From Candidatus Latescibacterota bacterium (GTDB lineage Bacteria > Latescibacterota > UBA2968): a stretch of DNA of 64,000 bases. Location: assembly GCA_022823725.1 (NCBI GenBank), contig JAJEHL010000015.1, positions 1-64,000 of the forward strand. The letters run 5' to 3'. The notes beneath the pieces were generated by a model. The model was not told the origin of the DNA. It saw only the letters and a list, made by a program, of their open reading frames with translations, and ran no database searches. The position numbers and the translations under genes are program-made. Positions 55,277 through 63,522 of the stretch are shown in pieces. The first letter of the stretch is position 1, and the number at the start of each line of letters is the position of its first letter.

Positions 55277-56614
55277 TCATCCGCGCCATCCGCGTAATCC
55301 CTGTAATCCGCGATCACGATGTGTAAATGTTCTGGCATTTTCGCCGATGTAATCGTCCGCAATATGTCCGTCACCTGTTACTATATACTTGTAGATAACG
55401 AGACCTTCGAGGCCGACGGGACCGCGGCTGTGCAGGCGATTGGTGCTGATGCCCACTTCGGCACCGAGGCCATAGCGAAATCCGTCGGCAAATCGCGTGG
55501 AAGCATTGTGTATGACGGATGCCGAATCCACGGCTTGCAAAAATCTCTGCGCGGCTTGCTGGTCTTCGGTGACAATCGCATCGGTGTGATGGCTGCTGTA
55601 ATGGTTAATATGCAGGATGGCCTCGTCCAAATCATCCACGATTTTTACAGAAATAATCATATCGAGATATTCGGTGCGCCAATCGGTTTCAGTGGCGGGA
55701 AGTACCCCTTCGCTCAGTTCAAGAACAGCCGCATCGCCGCGCACTTCCACATCGGCGTCCCGGTAAATGTTCACCATCTCCGGCACAAAAGTTGATGCGA
55801 TATCCCTATGAACGAGCAGGGTTTCCACAGCATTGCACACCGACACATATTGCACTTTGGCATCGAGTGCAATGCGCTTTGCGCGTTCTATATCCGCCGC
55901 CTTATCCACGTACACATGGCAGATGCCGTCGGCATGTCCCATGACGGGGATTTTGGTGTTGTTCATGATGTGTTGTACGAGTTCGTTGCCACCGCGCGGG
56001 ATGATCAGGTCGATGAGGTCGTGTAATTCGAGAATGGCTGCGACTTCTTCTCGCGCTTCCAGAAGGTGCATCCATCCTTCGGGGATGCCATCCAGGTCGG
56101 CCGTTGCAGCGACCATGATTTCGGCCAAGGCGCGGTTGGTGTGAAATGCCTCGCTGCCGCCTTTGAGCATGATGGCGTTACCCGATTTTAAGCACAGGGT
56201 TGCGATTTGTACCAGGGCGTCGGGTCGCGATTCAAAGACCACGCCTATGACGCCGATTGGGACGGTTACGCGATAGAGATTTAAGCCTTCGTCCAATTCG
56301 GTCGCGGCCTGTGTTTTGCCAATGGGGTCTTCCTGGGCTGCGACACTGCGAACGCCAACTATTATTTCACTGTCCAGTTTTTCAGTATCTACTTTCAGGC
56401 GCTTGATCAGGGGGAGGGTGATTTCTCCCTGCGCCAGCATTTTTTCTGCTGCCGCCTGATCGCGTTTGTTGGCGTCTAATATGCGGTCGCGATTTGCATG
56501 CAATGTCTGTGCTATGGCTTCAAGCGCGGCATTGCGCTGTTTTTCCGTGGTCTGACTCAATGCGAGTGCAGCCTGCCGCGCAGTTCTCGCCGCAGCTTTG
56601 ATATCATCTGCCAT
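55277..56614 (-). CDS. proA: Gamma-glutamyl phosphate reductase
   Basis: A 445-residue enzyme of proline synthesis that reduces gamma-glutamyl phosphate to the semialdehyde with NADPH. Signatures: TVPIGVIGVVFESRPDALVQ, LKSGNAIMLKGGSEAFHTN, IPRGGNELVQHIMNNTKIPV, HADGICHVYVDKAADIERAK, catalytic Cys in QYVSVCNAVETLLVH, and FADGFRYGLGAEVGISTNRL. Length is longer than the usual 415-430 because the frame reads on into HRDRGLQGLRGWRG, a Gly/Arg-rich tail encoded by an ATCCGCG-type repeat. GGAGGA precedes the ATG. No proB lies in the window. Confidence 0.94.
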   Translation of the reverse strand: MADDIKAAARTARQAALALSQTTEKQRNAALEAIAQTLHANRDRILDANKRDQAAAEKMLAQGEITLPLIKRLKVDTEKLDSEIIVGVRSVAAQEDPIGKTQAATELDEGLNLYRVTVPIGVIGVVFESRPDALVQIATLCLKSGNAIMLKGGSEAFHTNRALAEIMVAATADLDGIPEGWMHLLEAREEVAAILELHDLIDLIIPRGGNELVQHIMNNTKIPVMGHADGICHVYVDKAADIERAKRIALDAKVQYVSVCNAVETLLVHRDIASTFVPEMVNIYRDADVEVRGDAAVLELSEGVLPATETDWRTEYLDMIISVKIVDDLDEAILHINHYSSHHTDAIVTEDQQAAQRFLQAVDSASVIHNASTRFADGFRYGLGAEVGISTNRLHSRGPVGLEGLVIYKYIVTGDGHIADDYIGENARTFTHRDRGLQGLRGWRG

Positions 56615-56674
56615 GTTTCCTCCTGACGGGAAAGGCTTTCTATGGAACACTTTTTTGGTTTGACGAATAGGCTT

Positions 56675-57043
56675 TTAAATCAGATCCATTCCTTCTTTTA
56701 GTGCTTGAAGAACAAAGGCATTTTTAGATATTTGCATCGCGTCCAGTTCAGGACGCGTGTACGCAAAAATATCTACGCCGATTCCGACATTTTTGGGGAT
56801 ATAATAGGCACTGCGTTCTCGAAAAGACAGCGCACTTTCCCGAAGCACCAGCAACACATCGGCGTCACTACCAGGAACAGCATCACCGCGGGACAAAGAG
56901 CCGAATAGGACTGCGCGTTCAATCTCGGGATGCCGGGTCTTCAGTATTTTCATCGCCTTCCGAATCCGTTGGATCGTCTTTGGGCGGTTCAAATAGAAAA
57001 CCCGAACAGAAGGTGATGATTTTTTCGGCGTTTGATACAGCAC
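56675..57043 (-). CDS. Minimal nucleotidyltransferase (MNT), antitoxin-type partner of HEPN
   Basis: A 122-residue protein with the MNT signature VLFGSLSRGDAVPGSDADVL (GSxxRG...DxD) and a downstream acidic strand (VGIGVDIFAY). With the neighbouring HEPN protein it forms a HepT/MntA-type toxin-antitoxin pair, in which MNT proteins AMPylate and silence the HEPN RNase. I use the GTG at 57043, with AAGGAG nine bases upstream and a helix (RPKTIQRIRKAMKILKTRHP) typical of the family; an ATG at 56953 would remove it. This start overlaps the HEPN gene by 125 bases, which is long for such pairs. Confidence 0.75.
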   Translation of the reverse strand: MLYQTPKKSSPSVRVFYLNRPKTIQRIRKAMKILKTRHPEIERAVLFGSLSRGDAVPGSDADVLLVLRESALSFRERSAYYIPKNVGIGVDIFAYTRPELDAMQISKNAFVLQALKEGMDLI

Positions 57044-57377
57044 GGTCCGCCTCTCCTTGTGTATAGTATTCAAATGGTGCGCCCTGAGGATGCGAATTGG
57101 GATACCGCGCCGGGATATAATGTTTGTCCAACTCTTTTGCCGCATCTAATAGGGTGTCGTCGAGTGGAGAAATATCGGGTAAAGCCTCTAATAGTGCCGC
57201 AACGGAATGCCCCCAGGCGACGGCACCGACTTTTTGAAAGACTGCCTTAACGGCTTTTTCAGCACCTTGCTGAGCGGCAAAGCAGGCCCATTCATAATCG
57301 CCATGCTCTGTTGCTCTGCGCGCGTGTTCCACGTCGCGTTCCCCCTGTCTAAACCAATCTGCGTGCCGACTTGCCAT
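56919..57377 (-). CDS. HEPN-domain toxin-type protein
   Basis: A 152-residue HEPN protein. ADWFRQGERDVEHARRATEH, then YEWACFAAQQGAEKAVKAVF, are the first two helices; the RNase motif Rx4H is RYPNSH in the segment HYIPARYPNSHPQGAPFEYY. The C-terminus is a disordered acidic tail overlapping the MNT gene in another frame. HEPN RNases with an MNT partner act as toxin-antitoxin or abortive infection modules. Start at 57377; the two genes are part of a small defence-like insertion between catabolic and proA genes. Confidence 0.85.
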   Translation of the reverse strand: MASRHADWFRQGERDVEHARRATEHGDYEWACFAAQQGAEKAVKAVFQKVGAVAWGHSVAALLEALPDISPLDDTLLDAAKELDKHYIPARYPNSHPQGAPFEYYTQGEADRAVSNAEKIITFCSGFLFEPPKDDPTDSEGDENTEDPASRD

Positions 57378-57386
57378 GTTTTTTTC

Positions 57387-57908
57387 CTATACCAGTTTTG
57401 AAATGATTTCTGATGGGACGTGCGATTTTAGAAAGGGATAAGTTTCAATGAGGCGAGCAATATCGGCGAGATCTTTTTGCCGTTTGCTGCTGCGTCGATC
57501 CGTATCCATTGCAGCCCATATTTTGCCCTGTAATGTATCTTCAAGGCGTGCAACTGGCAGTTCAAGGCCGAGTATTTCGCGTGGTGTAGCGCGATCTGGA
57601 AAATCAAAATATCGCTCATCTGTTTGGATCTGCACGCGCAAGTCGGATCCTTTTTGATACACATTGAGGCTATGTGGAAAGTGCTTTATCTCAAAGTTCG
57701 TTTCTAACAGGGTCACAACCCGGTCAAAGTGTGCAATAGCGACAACCAGATCGAGATCCAGGCTGACTACTGGCTCTGCATAGGCATTGACAGCTTGACC
57801 GCCAATTACGCAATACGCAATGTCGTGTTCTGTCAATAAAGCGATCAGGTTCTCTAAAAAATGGCTGTGATCCATTGTCACTGTTTTCCAGAAATCGAGT
57901 GCGTGCAT
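57387..57908 (-). CDS. Nucleotidyltransferase-fold protein (AbiEii-like)
   Basis: A 173-residue protein with the nucleotidyltransferase motif CVIGGQAVNAYAEPVVSLDL continuing DLVV (GG...DxD), and a helical C-terminal half (LPVARLEDTLQGKIWAAMD, DLADIARLIETYPFLK) like AbiEii/UTP-type DUF proteins that accompany HEPN genes. It lies 9 bases before the HEPN gene on the same strand. Whether it is part of the toxin-antitoxin set or a separate system cannot be read. Two starts are possible (57908 or the ATG at 57875); I list the longer one. Confidence 0.78.
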   Translation of the reverse strand: MHALDFWKTVTMDHSHFLENLIALLTEHDIAYCVIGGQAVNAYAEPVVSLDLDLVVAIAHFDRVVTLLETNFEIKHFPHSLNVYQKGSDLRVQIQTDERYFDFPDRATPREILGLELPVARLEDTLQGKIWAAMDTDRRSSKRQKDLADIARLIETYPFLKSHVPSEIISKLV

Positions 57909-57975
57909 AGCATTTGCCTGTGAGAATAGCGGTTAGTCCCTTCCGATCAACCCTTCCCGATACACGCTCCATACT

Positions 57976-59451
57976 CTAAAAGAATTGTCGCTTTGTGTCA
58001 ATCCATCGGCTGATTGTTACTTTTTGTCGCGTAAAGAACGAAATGCCTTCGGTGCCCTGTACATGTAAGTCGCCGAAGAAGGAATTGTTCCATCCGGAGA
58101 AGGGGAAGAATGCCATGGGCGCGGGGACGCCGATGTTGATGCCGACCATGCCTGCGTTTACTTCGTGGCGAAATTTGCGCGCGGCTCCGCCACTGGAGGT
58201 GAATAGTACGGCTGCGTTGCCGTATCCGCTGGCATTGCACCGGGCAATGGCCCCCTCTAAGTCGTCCGTGTGCATAGTCGATAATACCGGTCCGAAAATT
58301 TCTTCTCGCGCAATGGACATCTGGGGTTTTACCCGATCGAAAATTGTCGCGCCGAGGTAGAAACCCTGCGGCGTTTCTTCGACTTTTACATCGCGGCCAT
58401 CCACGATCAGTTCTGCGCCTTCTCTCAGCCCATTTTCGATGTGTTGATGGATGCGGTCCAGGTGCGTTTTGGTCACTACTGGTCCCATATCCACACCGGG
58501 GTCGCGGTCGGTTGGTCCCACCCGAAATTCGCGTGCGGTTTCACTGAGGGGTTCAAGGAAACGGTCACCGGCTCCTTCGGCACAGACGAGTACACTGCCA
58601 GCCATGCAGCGTTCGCCCGCGCAGCCATAAGCAGATCCCATGACGGCAGCTACGGTTGAGTCCAGGTCGGCGTCAGGCAATACGATTATGTAATTTTTCG
58701 CGCCACCGGCTGATTGTACGCGTTTGCCATTGCGGGTGGCTGTCTCATAGACATAGCGCGCCACGGGTGTTGATCCGACGAATGAAATGGTTTTTACTTC
58801 GGGATGGGCGAGCAGGGCATCTACCGCGTCCTTTCCACCGTGTGCGATGTTGAATACGCCGGGTGGTAATCCGGCTTCGGTCAGTAATTCGCCAATTCGG
58901 ATCGCGCTCAAGGGCACGCGCTCCGATGGTTTTAATACGTAGGTGTTGCCGCATACGAGGGCAATGGGCAATGTCCACATGGGCACCATAGATGGAAAAT
59001 TGAATGGCGTGATACCCACGGATACGCCCAAGGGTTGCCGGATGGTGTCGCAATCTATTCCCTGTGCGATATTTTCCAGCGCGTCGCCCATCAAGAGCGC
59101 GGGCGCACCACAGGCAAATTCTGCGACTTCGATCCCACGTCGAATTTCACCGCGTGCATCTTCTATGGTTTTGCCGTTTTCGAGGGTTACGAGTTGGGCC
59201 AGTTCTTCGAAGTGGGTTTCCATGAGTGCGACGAGCCGGAACATCACGCGGGCGCGATCAACGGCTGGTGTATTTGCCCATTCGGAAAATGCATCTGCGG
59301 CCGATTGTACCACGCGATCTATTTCCGATGCGTCACATAAGGGTGTTGCCGCTATTTCCGTTCCATCCGATGGGTTGTAAACGGGTACTGTTTCCGTTGC
59401 TTCAGATGCCACCCATTCGCCATTGAGGAATAATTTGACGGTTTCAGCCAT
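57976..59451 (-). CDS. mmsA: CoA-acylating methylmalonate-semialdehyde dehydrogenase
   Basis: A 491-residue aldehyde dehydrogenase of the MmsA/IolA type, which converts methylmalonate or malonate semialdehyde plus CoA to propionyl- or acetyl-CoA with NAD. Features: [60 protein letters not shown], catalytic Cys in [20 protein letters not shown], and [20 protein letters not shown]. Such an enzyme ends inositol, valine, thymine or beta-alanine degradation. It lies downstream of a sulfatase, a cupin, an isomerase-like protein and a Gfo/Idh oxidoreductase, consistent with an inositol- or sugar-like catabolic route. AGGAG precedes the ATG. Confidence 0.93.
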   Translation of the reverse strand: MAETVKLFLNGEWVASEATETVPVYNPSDGTEIAATPLCDASEIDRVVQSAADAFSEWANTPAVDRARVMFRLVALMETHFEELAQLVTLENGKTIEDARGEIRRGIEVAEFACGAPALLMGDALENIAQGIDCDTIRQPLGVSVGITPFNFPSMVPMWTLPIALVCGNTYVLKPSERVPLSAIRIGELLTEAGLPPGVFNIAHGGKDAVDALLAHPEVKTISFVGSTPVARYVYETATRNGKRVQSAGGAKNYIIVLPDADLDSTVAAVMGSAYGCAGERCMAGSVLVCAEGAGDRFLEPLSETAREFRVGPTDRDPGVDMGPVVTKTHLDRIHQHIENGLREGAELIVDGRDVKVEETPQGFYLGATIFDRVKPQMSIAREEIFGPVLSTMHTDDLEGAIARCNASGYGNAAVLFTSSGGAARKFRHEVNAGMVGINIGVPAPMAFFPFSGWNNSFFGDLHVQGTEGISFFTRQKVTISRWIDTKRQFF

Positions 59452-59466
59452 GATGATCTCCTGTGC

Positions 59467-60924
59467 TCACTCCGTTCCATGCTGTCGAAATTTTGGCGCT
59501 TCGCCGGGTACGGGCGAGTTGTCAAATGCACCCCGATGAATTATGGCTTCTTCGCCACCCAGAGATTCAATCATTTCTCGTTGTGAGGCTTTGGCCCGGG
59601 TATCTACAACTTCGGGATCGAGGAGGTCGCGCAGTTCGCGTTCGAAATTTTCCAGGATTTCCCGATGATCGGGCGACTGCGCGAGGTCGCGGCACTCTTC
59701 GGGGTCGTCTATTGTGTCGAATAGTTGCGGTGGATTATTGACGTGATATATGTATTTGTATTTTTGGTTTCGCAACATGTACGCCCCGTTCTGCGCGCCT
59801 ATCGCGTGATATTCGCTAAAGACTGTGCGGTCGCGGTTTTCTTCCTGTGCAATGGACCACAGGGATTCGCCCGGTAAATCCGCGTCTTCCTCGGTTTGTT
59901 GCGCGCCCACGGCTTCCAAAATTGTCGGGAAACTATCGACGAGCGATACGGGTGTTTCTACGACTTTGCCCGCGGGAACGTCGGGACCTGCCATCAAAAA
60001 TGGCACGGCGGCAGATTCTTCATGCATTGTAAATTTGCCGTAGATACCGCGTCCGCCCAGGTGTTCACCGTGGTCTGTTGTATAGATCAGGCGCGTTGTG
60101 TTGGTTAATCCCAGTTCGTCCAGGGTATTGAGTACCCGACCTATTTGTTGGTCCAGATATGTGCATACACCGTAGTACGCCGCATTTAGTTGCCGTACGA
60201 TGGCTTCGGGAAATTGCGGATCAAATGTGAAGAATCGCCTGAAGTAGTCCATTGCGGGATGATCGGGCCAGTCCTCAGTTCGCCATTGCGGCGGCATGGG
60301 CAATTCGTTCGGGTCGTAGATGTCGTATGCGTCTGGCGGCGAGATATACGGTGGGTGTGGGCACACAAATGATAAAAACAGACACCAGGGTTTTTCGTCG
60401 TGCCGATGCTCCTGTAACCACTTTATGGCGTTGTCTGCATTGCGCTGGTCGTATTGCAAGTAGGTCGAGTCACCCGGTCCGGCCTCTCGGATTCCCGGTC
60501 GTTTGTTGCGAAAGGGCGGTTGTTCCCGGATACAGCCGAGTACATCGCCTGTGCCATCGACGACGTTTAATGGTTCGATTTCTTCGGTGAATCCGTGATC
60601 CGTGCCCTGGCCCTTAAAGTGCAGTTTGCCTATTGATGTGGCGTTAAAACCCTGCGCGCGCAAGCGATGATGCCAGCTTGGCGTGTCCCCGATGTATGGA
60701 TGTCCATTGTCCCAGTTGCCAATTTGATGTACGTAGCGTCCGGTGGCGAGAGATGCGCGCGCCGGTACGCAAATTGGACAGTTGGTGTAGGCATTGGTGA
60801 ACCGCGTGCCCTGTTCGGATAGCCGGTCCAGGTTGGGCGTTTGCACCACCGGATGCCCATAACATCCGAGTAGATTGCGATTGTGTTGATCGGAGATGAT
60901 GTACAGCATGTTTGTCTGTTGCAT
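59467..60924 (-). CDS. Sulfatase (formylglycine-dependent), second
   Basis: A 485-residue sulfatase: NMLYIISDQHNRNLLGCYG (metal site), NCPICVPARASLATGRYVHQ (formylglycine CxPAR), GKLHFKGQGTDHGF, FVCPHPPYISPPDAYDIYD and YTTDHGEHLGGRGIYGKFTM. No signal peptide, so cytoplasmic. Its formylglycine motif (CVPAR) differs from that of the other sulfatase (CTPSR), and the two proteins share only the general family features, so they act on different substrates. GAGG precedes the ATG. It lies 15 bases upstream of mmsA. Confidence 0.92.
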   Translation of the reverse strand: MQQTNMLYIISDQHNRNLLGCYGHPVVQTPNLDRLSEQGTRFTNAYTNCPICVPARASLATGRYVHQIGNWDNGHPYIGDTPSWHHRLRAQGFNATSIGKLHFKGQGTDHGFTEEIEPLNVVDGTGDVLGCIREQPPFRNKRPGIREAGPGDSTYLQYDQRNADNAIKWLQEHRHDEKPWCLFLSFVCPHPPYISPPDAYDIYDPNELPMPPQWRTEDWPDHPAMDYFRRFFTFDPQFPEAIVRQLNAAYYGVCTYLDQQIGRVLNTLDELGLTNTTRLIYTTDHGEHLGGRGIYGKFTMHEESAAVPFLMAGPDVPAGKVVETPVSLVDSFPTILEAVGAQQTEEDADLPGESLWSIAQEENRDRTVFSEYHAIGAQNGAYMLRNQKYKYIYHVNNPPQLFDTIDDPEECRDLAQSPDHREILENFERELRDLLDPEVVDTRAKASQREMIESLGGEEAIIHRGAFDNSPVPGEAPKFRQHGTE

Positions 60925-60931
60925 AAAAACC

Positions 60932-61456
60932 TCATTTTTTCCATAAATTCATTACGGCACCATTTATTCCAAAGACCGGATCGGATGCGGGCATTGGCAC
61001 TTTGGGTATATTTTCCAGTGCGTGTCTGTGTTCACGAGCACTTTCTCGGCACAGGTCCGGGTGCTGTCCATCGGGATACGCGCCTACGACCAATAGATCT
61101 GAACTCGCGCCCAGGTTTTTGTGTCCCACGCCCGCGGGAACGACCATGACATCGCCAGGTCCGATTGTCAAGCGCACGCCCTGTTCACCTCCCATGCATA
61201 CTCTGGCACTTCCCTGTGCGATGCCCAACACTTCGTGCGCTGTGGCGTGGTAGTGGTGAAAGGGATAAATGCCATTGCGCCATGAACGCGACCAGCGATT
61301 GGCTGCAAATACCTGCTCAAATGCCTGCGCAGGGTCGTCTTCGGGCAATGATAGGGCGCCTTGATAGACTATGAGGGGGAACGCGCTGTTTGGAACCGTA
61401 CCGTCGTCTCGAAAATAATGCGGTGTTATTTGTACGTCTTTTTGAACGAATTCCAT
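60932..61456 (-). CDS. Cupin-domain protein
   Basis: A 174-residue single-domain cupin: GIYPFHHYHATAHEVLGIAQ (first motif with two metal His and a Glu), GSARVCMGGEQG, then the second motif IGPGDVMVVPAGVGHKNLGA with a third His. This is a metal-binding beta-barrel as in dioxygenases, isomerases or sugar-binding regulators of catabolic operons. It starts 31 bases after the isomerase-like gene with AAAGGA upstream. Sequence alone does not identify the reaction. Confidence 0.82.
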   Translation of the reverse strand: MEFVQKDVQITPHYFRDDGTVPNSAFPLIVYQGALSLPEDDPAQAFEQVFAANRWSRSWRNGIYPFHHYHATAHEVLGIAQGSARVCMGGEQGVRLTIGPGDVMVVPAGVGHKNLGASSDLLVVGAYPDGQHPDLCRESAREHRHALENIPKVPMPASDPVFGINGAVMNLWKK

Positions 61457-61486
61457 AACTGTCCTTTCGCGAGGATTCAGGGGATT

Positions 61487-62269
61487 TTAAGTTATTGTCC
61501 TCATTACTTCGATGCATTCGGCTACCTGTGCCTCTGGGGATGGGGCGTTATTTTCTTCTTCTAAAACCAGCCAGCCGGTAAATCCTTCTATGGCGTTTTG
61601 CAAAGCTGATAGATCTAATACGCCCGTGCCCAATTGCGGTCGGACTGCATTGCCTTTGGCGTCTTTTGAATGGTCTGCGAGGTGGATGATGTGTAGCCTG
61701 TCTGAGAGTTCTCCCACCAATGCGATCGCATCTTTGCCCGCCCGTATGTGGTGCCCGGTGTCAAAGGCAAATCCCACGTATGCCGGTTCGGTATATGCCG
61801 CGAGTTTGACCAGGCCTTCTTGCTCAGATTCCCACCAGTGGTTGTGATAGGCGAGTTGGATGCCTTTGGGCGCGCAGTGTTCACCCAGGAGGTTCAGTCC
61901 TTCTGCGGTTTTTTTCCACATTTCGTCTGATACAGATCCCTGATTTGGACGCCGCCCGCTGCAGACGATGTACTGTCCGCCGACGGCGGATACAAAGTCA
62001 GCGATCTGATCCCCTTCAGTTCTGATTTGCTCACGCGAGGATTCATCCCAGTGAGCGGCTCCGTAATGCGCGCCAATCAGTTCGAGATTGGTTTCGGTCA
62101 GGATGCGTTCGAATGCTTCGGGGTTTTGAAAATATCGCTCCAGATTTTTCCAATTTGCTTCCAGTCCCTTAAAACCGAGGTTTCCGATCTGGCGGACAAC
62201 TGCGAGGAAGTCCGCTTCGTTGGGGTATATGCCTTTGCCATAAGATCTCGCCTGGCATCCGAGTTTCAT
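61487..62269 (-). CDS. Sugar phosphate isomerase/epimerase-like protein (IolE/Hyi-like)
   Basis: A 260-residue TIM-barrel of the xylose isomerase-like family: FLAVVRQIGNLGFKGLEANW, LELIGAHYGAAHWDESSREQ, GIQLAYHNHWWESEQEGLVK (metal-binding His), YVGFAFDTGHHIRAGKDAIA (Asp/His) and FTGWLVLEEENNAPSPEAQ (Glu). The HNH and DTGH motifs are the family hallmarks. Paired with the Gfo/Idh gene (15-base gap), this resembles inositol or keto-sugar catabolic sets. AAGGAA precedes the ATG. Confidence 0.86.
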   Translation of the reverse strand: MKLGCQARSYGKGIYPNEADFLAVVRQIGNLGFKGLEANWKNLERYFQNPEAFERILTETNLELIGAHYGAAHWDESSREQIRTEGDQIADFVSAVGGQYIVCSGRRPNQGSVSDEMWKKTAEGLNLLGEHCAPKGIQLAYHNHWWESEQEGLVKLAAYTEPAYVGFAFDTGHHIRAGKDAIALVGELSDRLHIIHLADHSKDAKGNAVRPQLGTGVLDLSALQNAIEGFTGWLVLEEENNAPSPEAQVAECIEVMRTIT

Positions 62270-62284
62270 TTTATTTTCCTTCGG

Positions 62285-63286
62285 TTAAAGCGAGACTGTG
62301 GTGGCTTTTCCCTCGCGGGACGAGAAATACGCGCCTTCGCTTACCGCTACTTGTGCGAGTCCATCTCGCAGGCTCGCGCCGGGCGATACATCTGTTCGCC
62401 CTTCTTTCACACATTGCGCGAAATGCGTCCACATGTCTGTCGGTGGCTGTCCCGATCCCGTCCATTCTCCTTTTTTCAGGTCAATCGGTGTTTTGTCTTC
62501 TTCAAATCCGCGATGGGTGACGTATCGGATTCGATTGCGCTCTGTCGCCGAGATGTTTCCCTTCAAACCCGCCATCTGATAGATGTTCTGCATCTGGATG
62601 CCCGCCATGCTGCCCGTCATGCACACGATTTGCCCGTTTTCGCATCGGGCTGTGATGTTGACGAATTCTACGGCGTCTTTGTCGGGTTTGAATAAGCCGC
62701 AACGCTCGTGCCCCATAACTTCCACGGGCAAAGATCCCGTCCACCACAAAGCCAGGTCCATGGTGTGCGATAGCGCGTCGAGGATGCCGCTGTAGTGTTC
62801 GGGAAAGAAATACTGCGGGTTAAAAAATCCGCGCTGAAGTGTTACGTTGGTTTGTATCAGGTCGATCTGTTCCGCCAGTGCTTTCATTTCCTGGGCAAAA
62901 GCCGTGAAGCGAGATTGATATCCCACCATCGCTACGACGTTATTTTTTTCTGCCGTTTCACAAATTTCGACGCCCGATTCAATGCTGTCGCAGTATGGCT
63001 TTTCGACCAGAAACGGTTTGCCTGCCGCGGCGGCATCGCGCATGACGCCTGCGTGGTGTCGCGTGTGCGTTGCAATTGCCAGGGCGTCGATGTCGTCCCG
63101 CGCGATGACTTCCCGATGGTCGAGTTCGTATTTTACGTTGAAATTTTCAGCCGCGTTTTTGGCGCGTTCTTCGTCCAGGTCGCACACGAGCGCGAGTTCG
63201 GCTTCATCGCATCCCAATAGCTCGCGCGCATGCGACGGTCCGCGCTGTCCTGTGCCGATTACTGCGACTCGAATTTTATTTGACAT
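62285..63286 (-). CDS. Gfo/Idh/MocA-family oxidoreductase, first gene of the run
   Basis: A 333-residue NAD(P)-dependent dehydrogenase with KIRVAVIGTGQRGPSHAREL (Rossmann fold), KPFLVEKPYCDSIESGVEIC (substrate lysine), and a C-terminal domain with LDALSHTMDLALWWTGSLPV (the conserved D..H segment). AAGGAG lies just upstream of the ATG. Likely initiates oxidation of a cyclitol or sugar whose later steps are the isomerase-like, cupin, sulfatase and mmsA genes downstream. It is divergent from a membrane protein gene at 63523, which may be the transporter for the same substrate. Confidence 0.9.
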   Translation of the reverse strand: MSNKIRVAVIGTGQRGPSHARELLGCDEAELALVCDLDEERAKNAAENFNVKYELDHREVIARDDIDALAIATHTRHHAGVMRDAAAAGKPFLVEKPYCDSIESGVEICETAEKNNVVAMVGYQSRFTAFAQEMKALAEQIDLIQTNVTLQRGFFNPQYFFPEHYSGILDALSHTMDLALWWTGSLPVEVMGHERCGLFKPDKDAVEFVNITARCENGQIVCMTGSMAGIQMQNIYQMAGLKGNISATERNRIRYVTHRGFEEDKTPIDLKKGEWTGSGQPPTDMWTHFAQCVKEGRTDVSPGASLRDGLAQVAVSEGAYFSSREGKATTVSL

Positions 63287-63522
63287 AATACGCTCCTTTC
63301 ATCCGTGAACATGATTTTGAGGGTAAGAAATAACTACCAATCTCCCAATACGTCAACAAAAATAGCCCGTTCTGTCTTGACAAGTGCTCAGAGGTGTCAG
63401 TACTTTTAGTTTTAACAGGTATTGAGATACCCGTAAAGTGGATCCAGAGGTGTATGTCAAGACCTACGCGGTAGAGATTGATGGCGATGATGTTGTCGTT
63501 GCTTATGAAGATTAAGGTCGTT
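63287..63522. other. Divergent intergenic region with a short open remnant
   Basis: No clear gene. From 63438 (GTG) to 63515 a short open frame reads VDPEVYVKTYAVEIDGDDVV followed by VAYED and a stop; an in-frame stop lies just upstream at 63423-63425. It could be the tail of a lost gene or chance. TTGACA occurs at 63377-63382 without a good -10 box at the right distance. Confidence 0.4.

Noticed and set aside
63438-63515. A 25-residue gene upstream of the membrane protein
   Set aside because: No ribosome site and too short to support; kept only as a remark in the intergenic entry.
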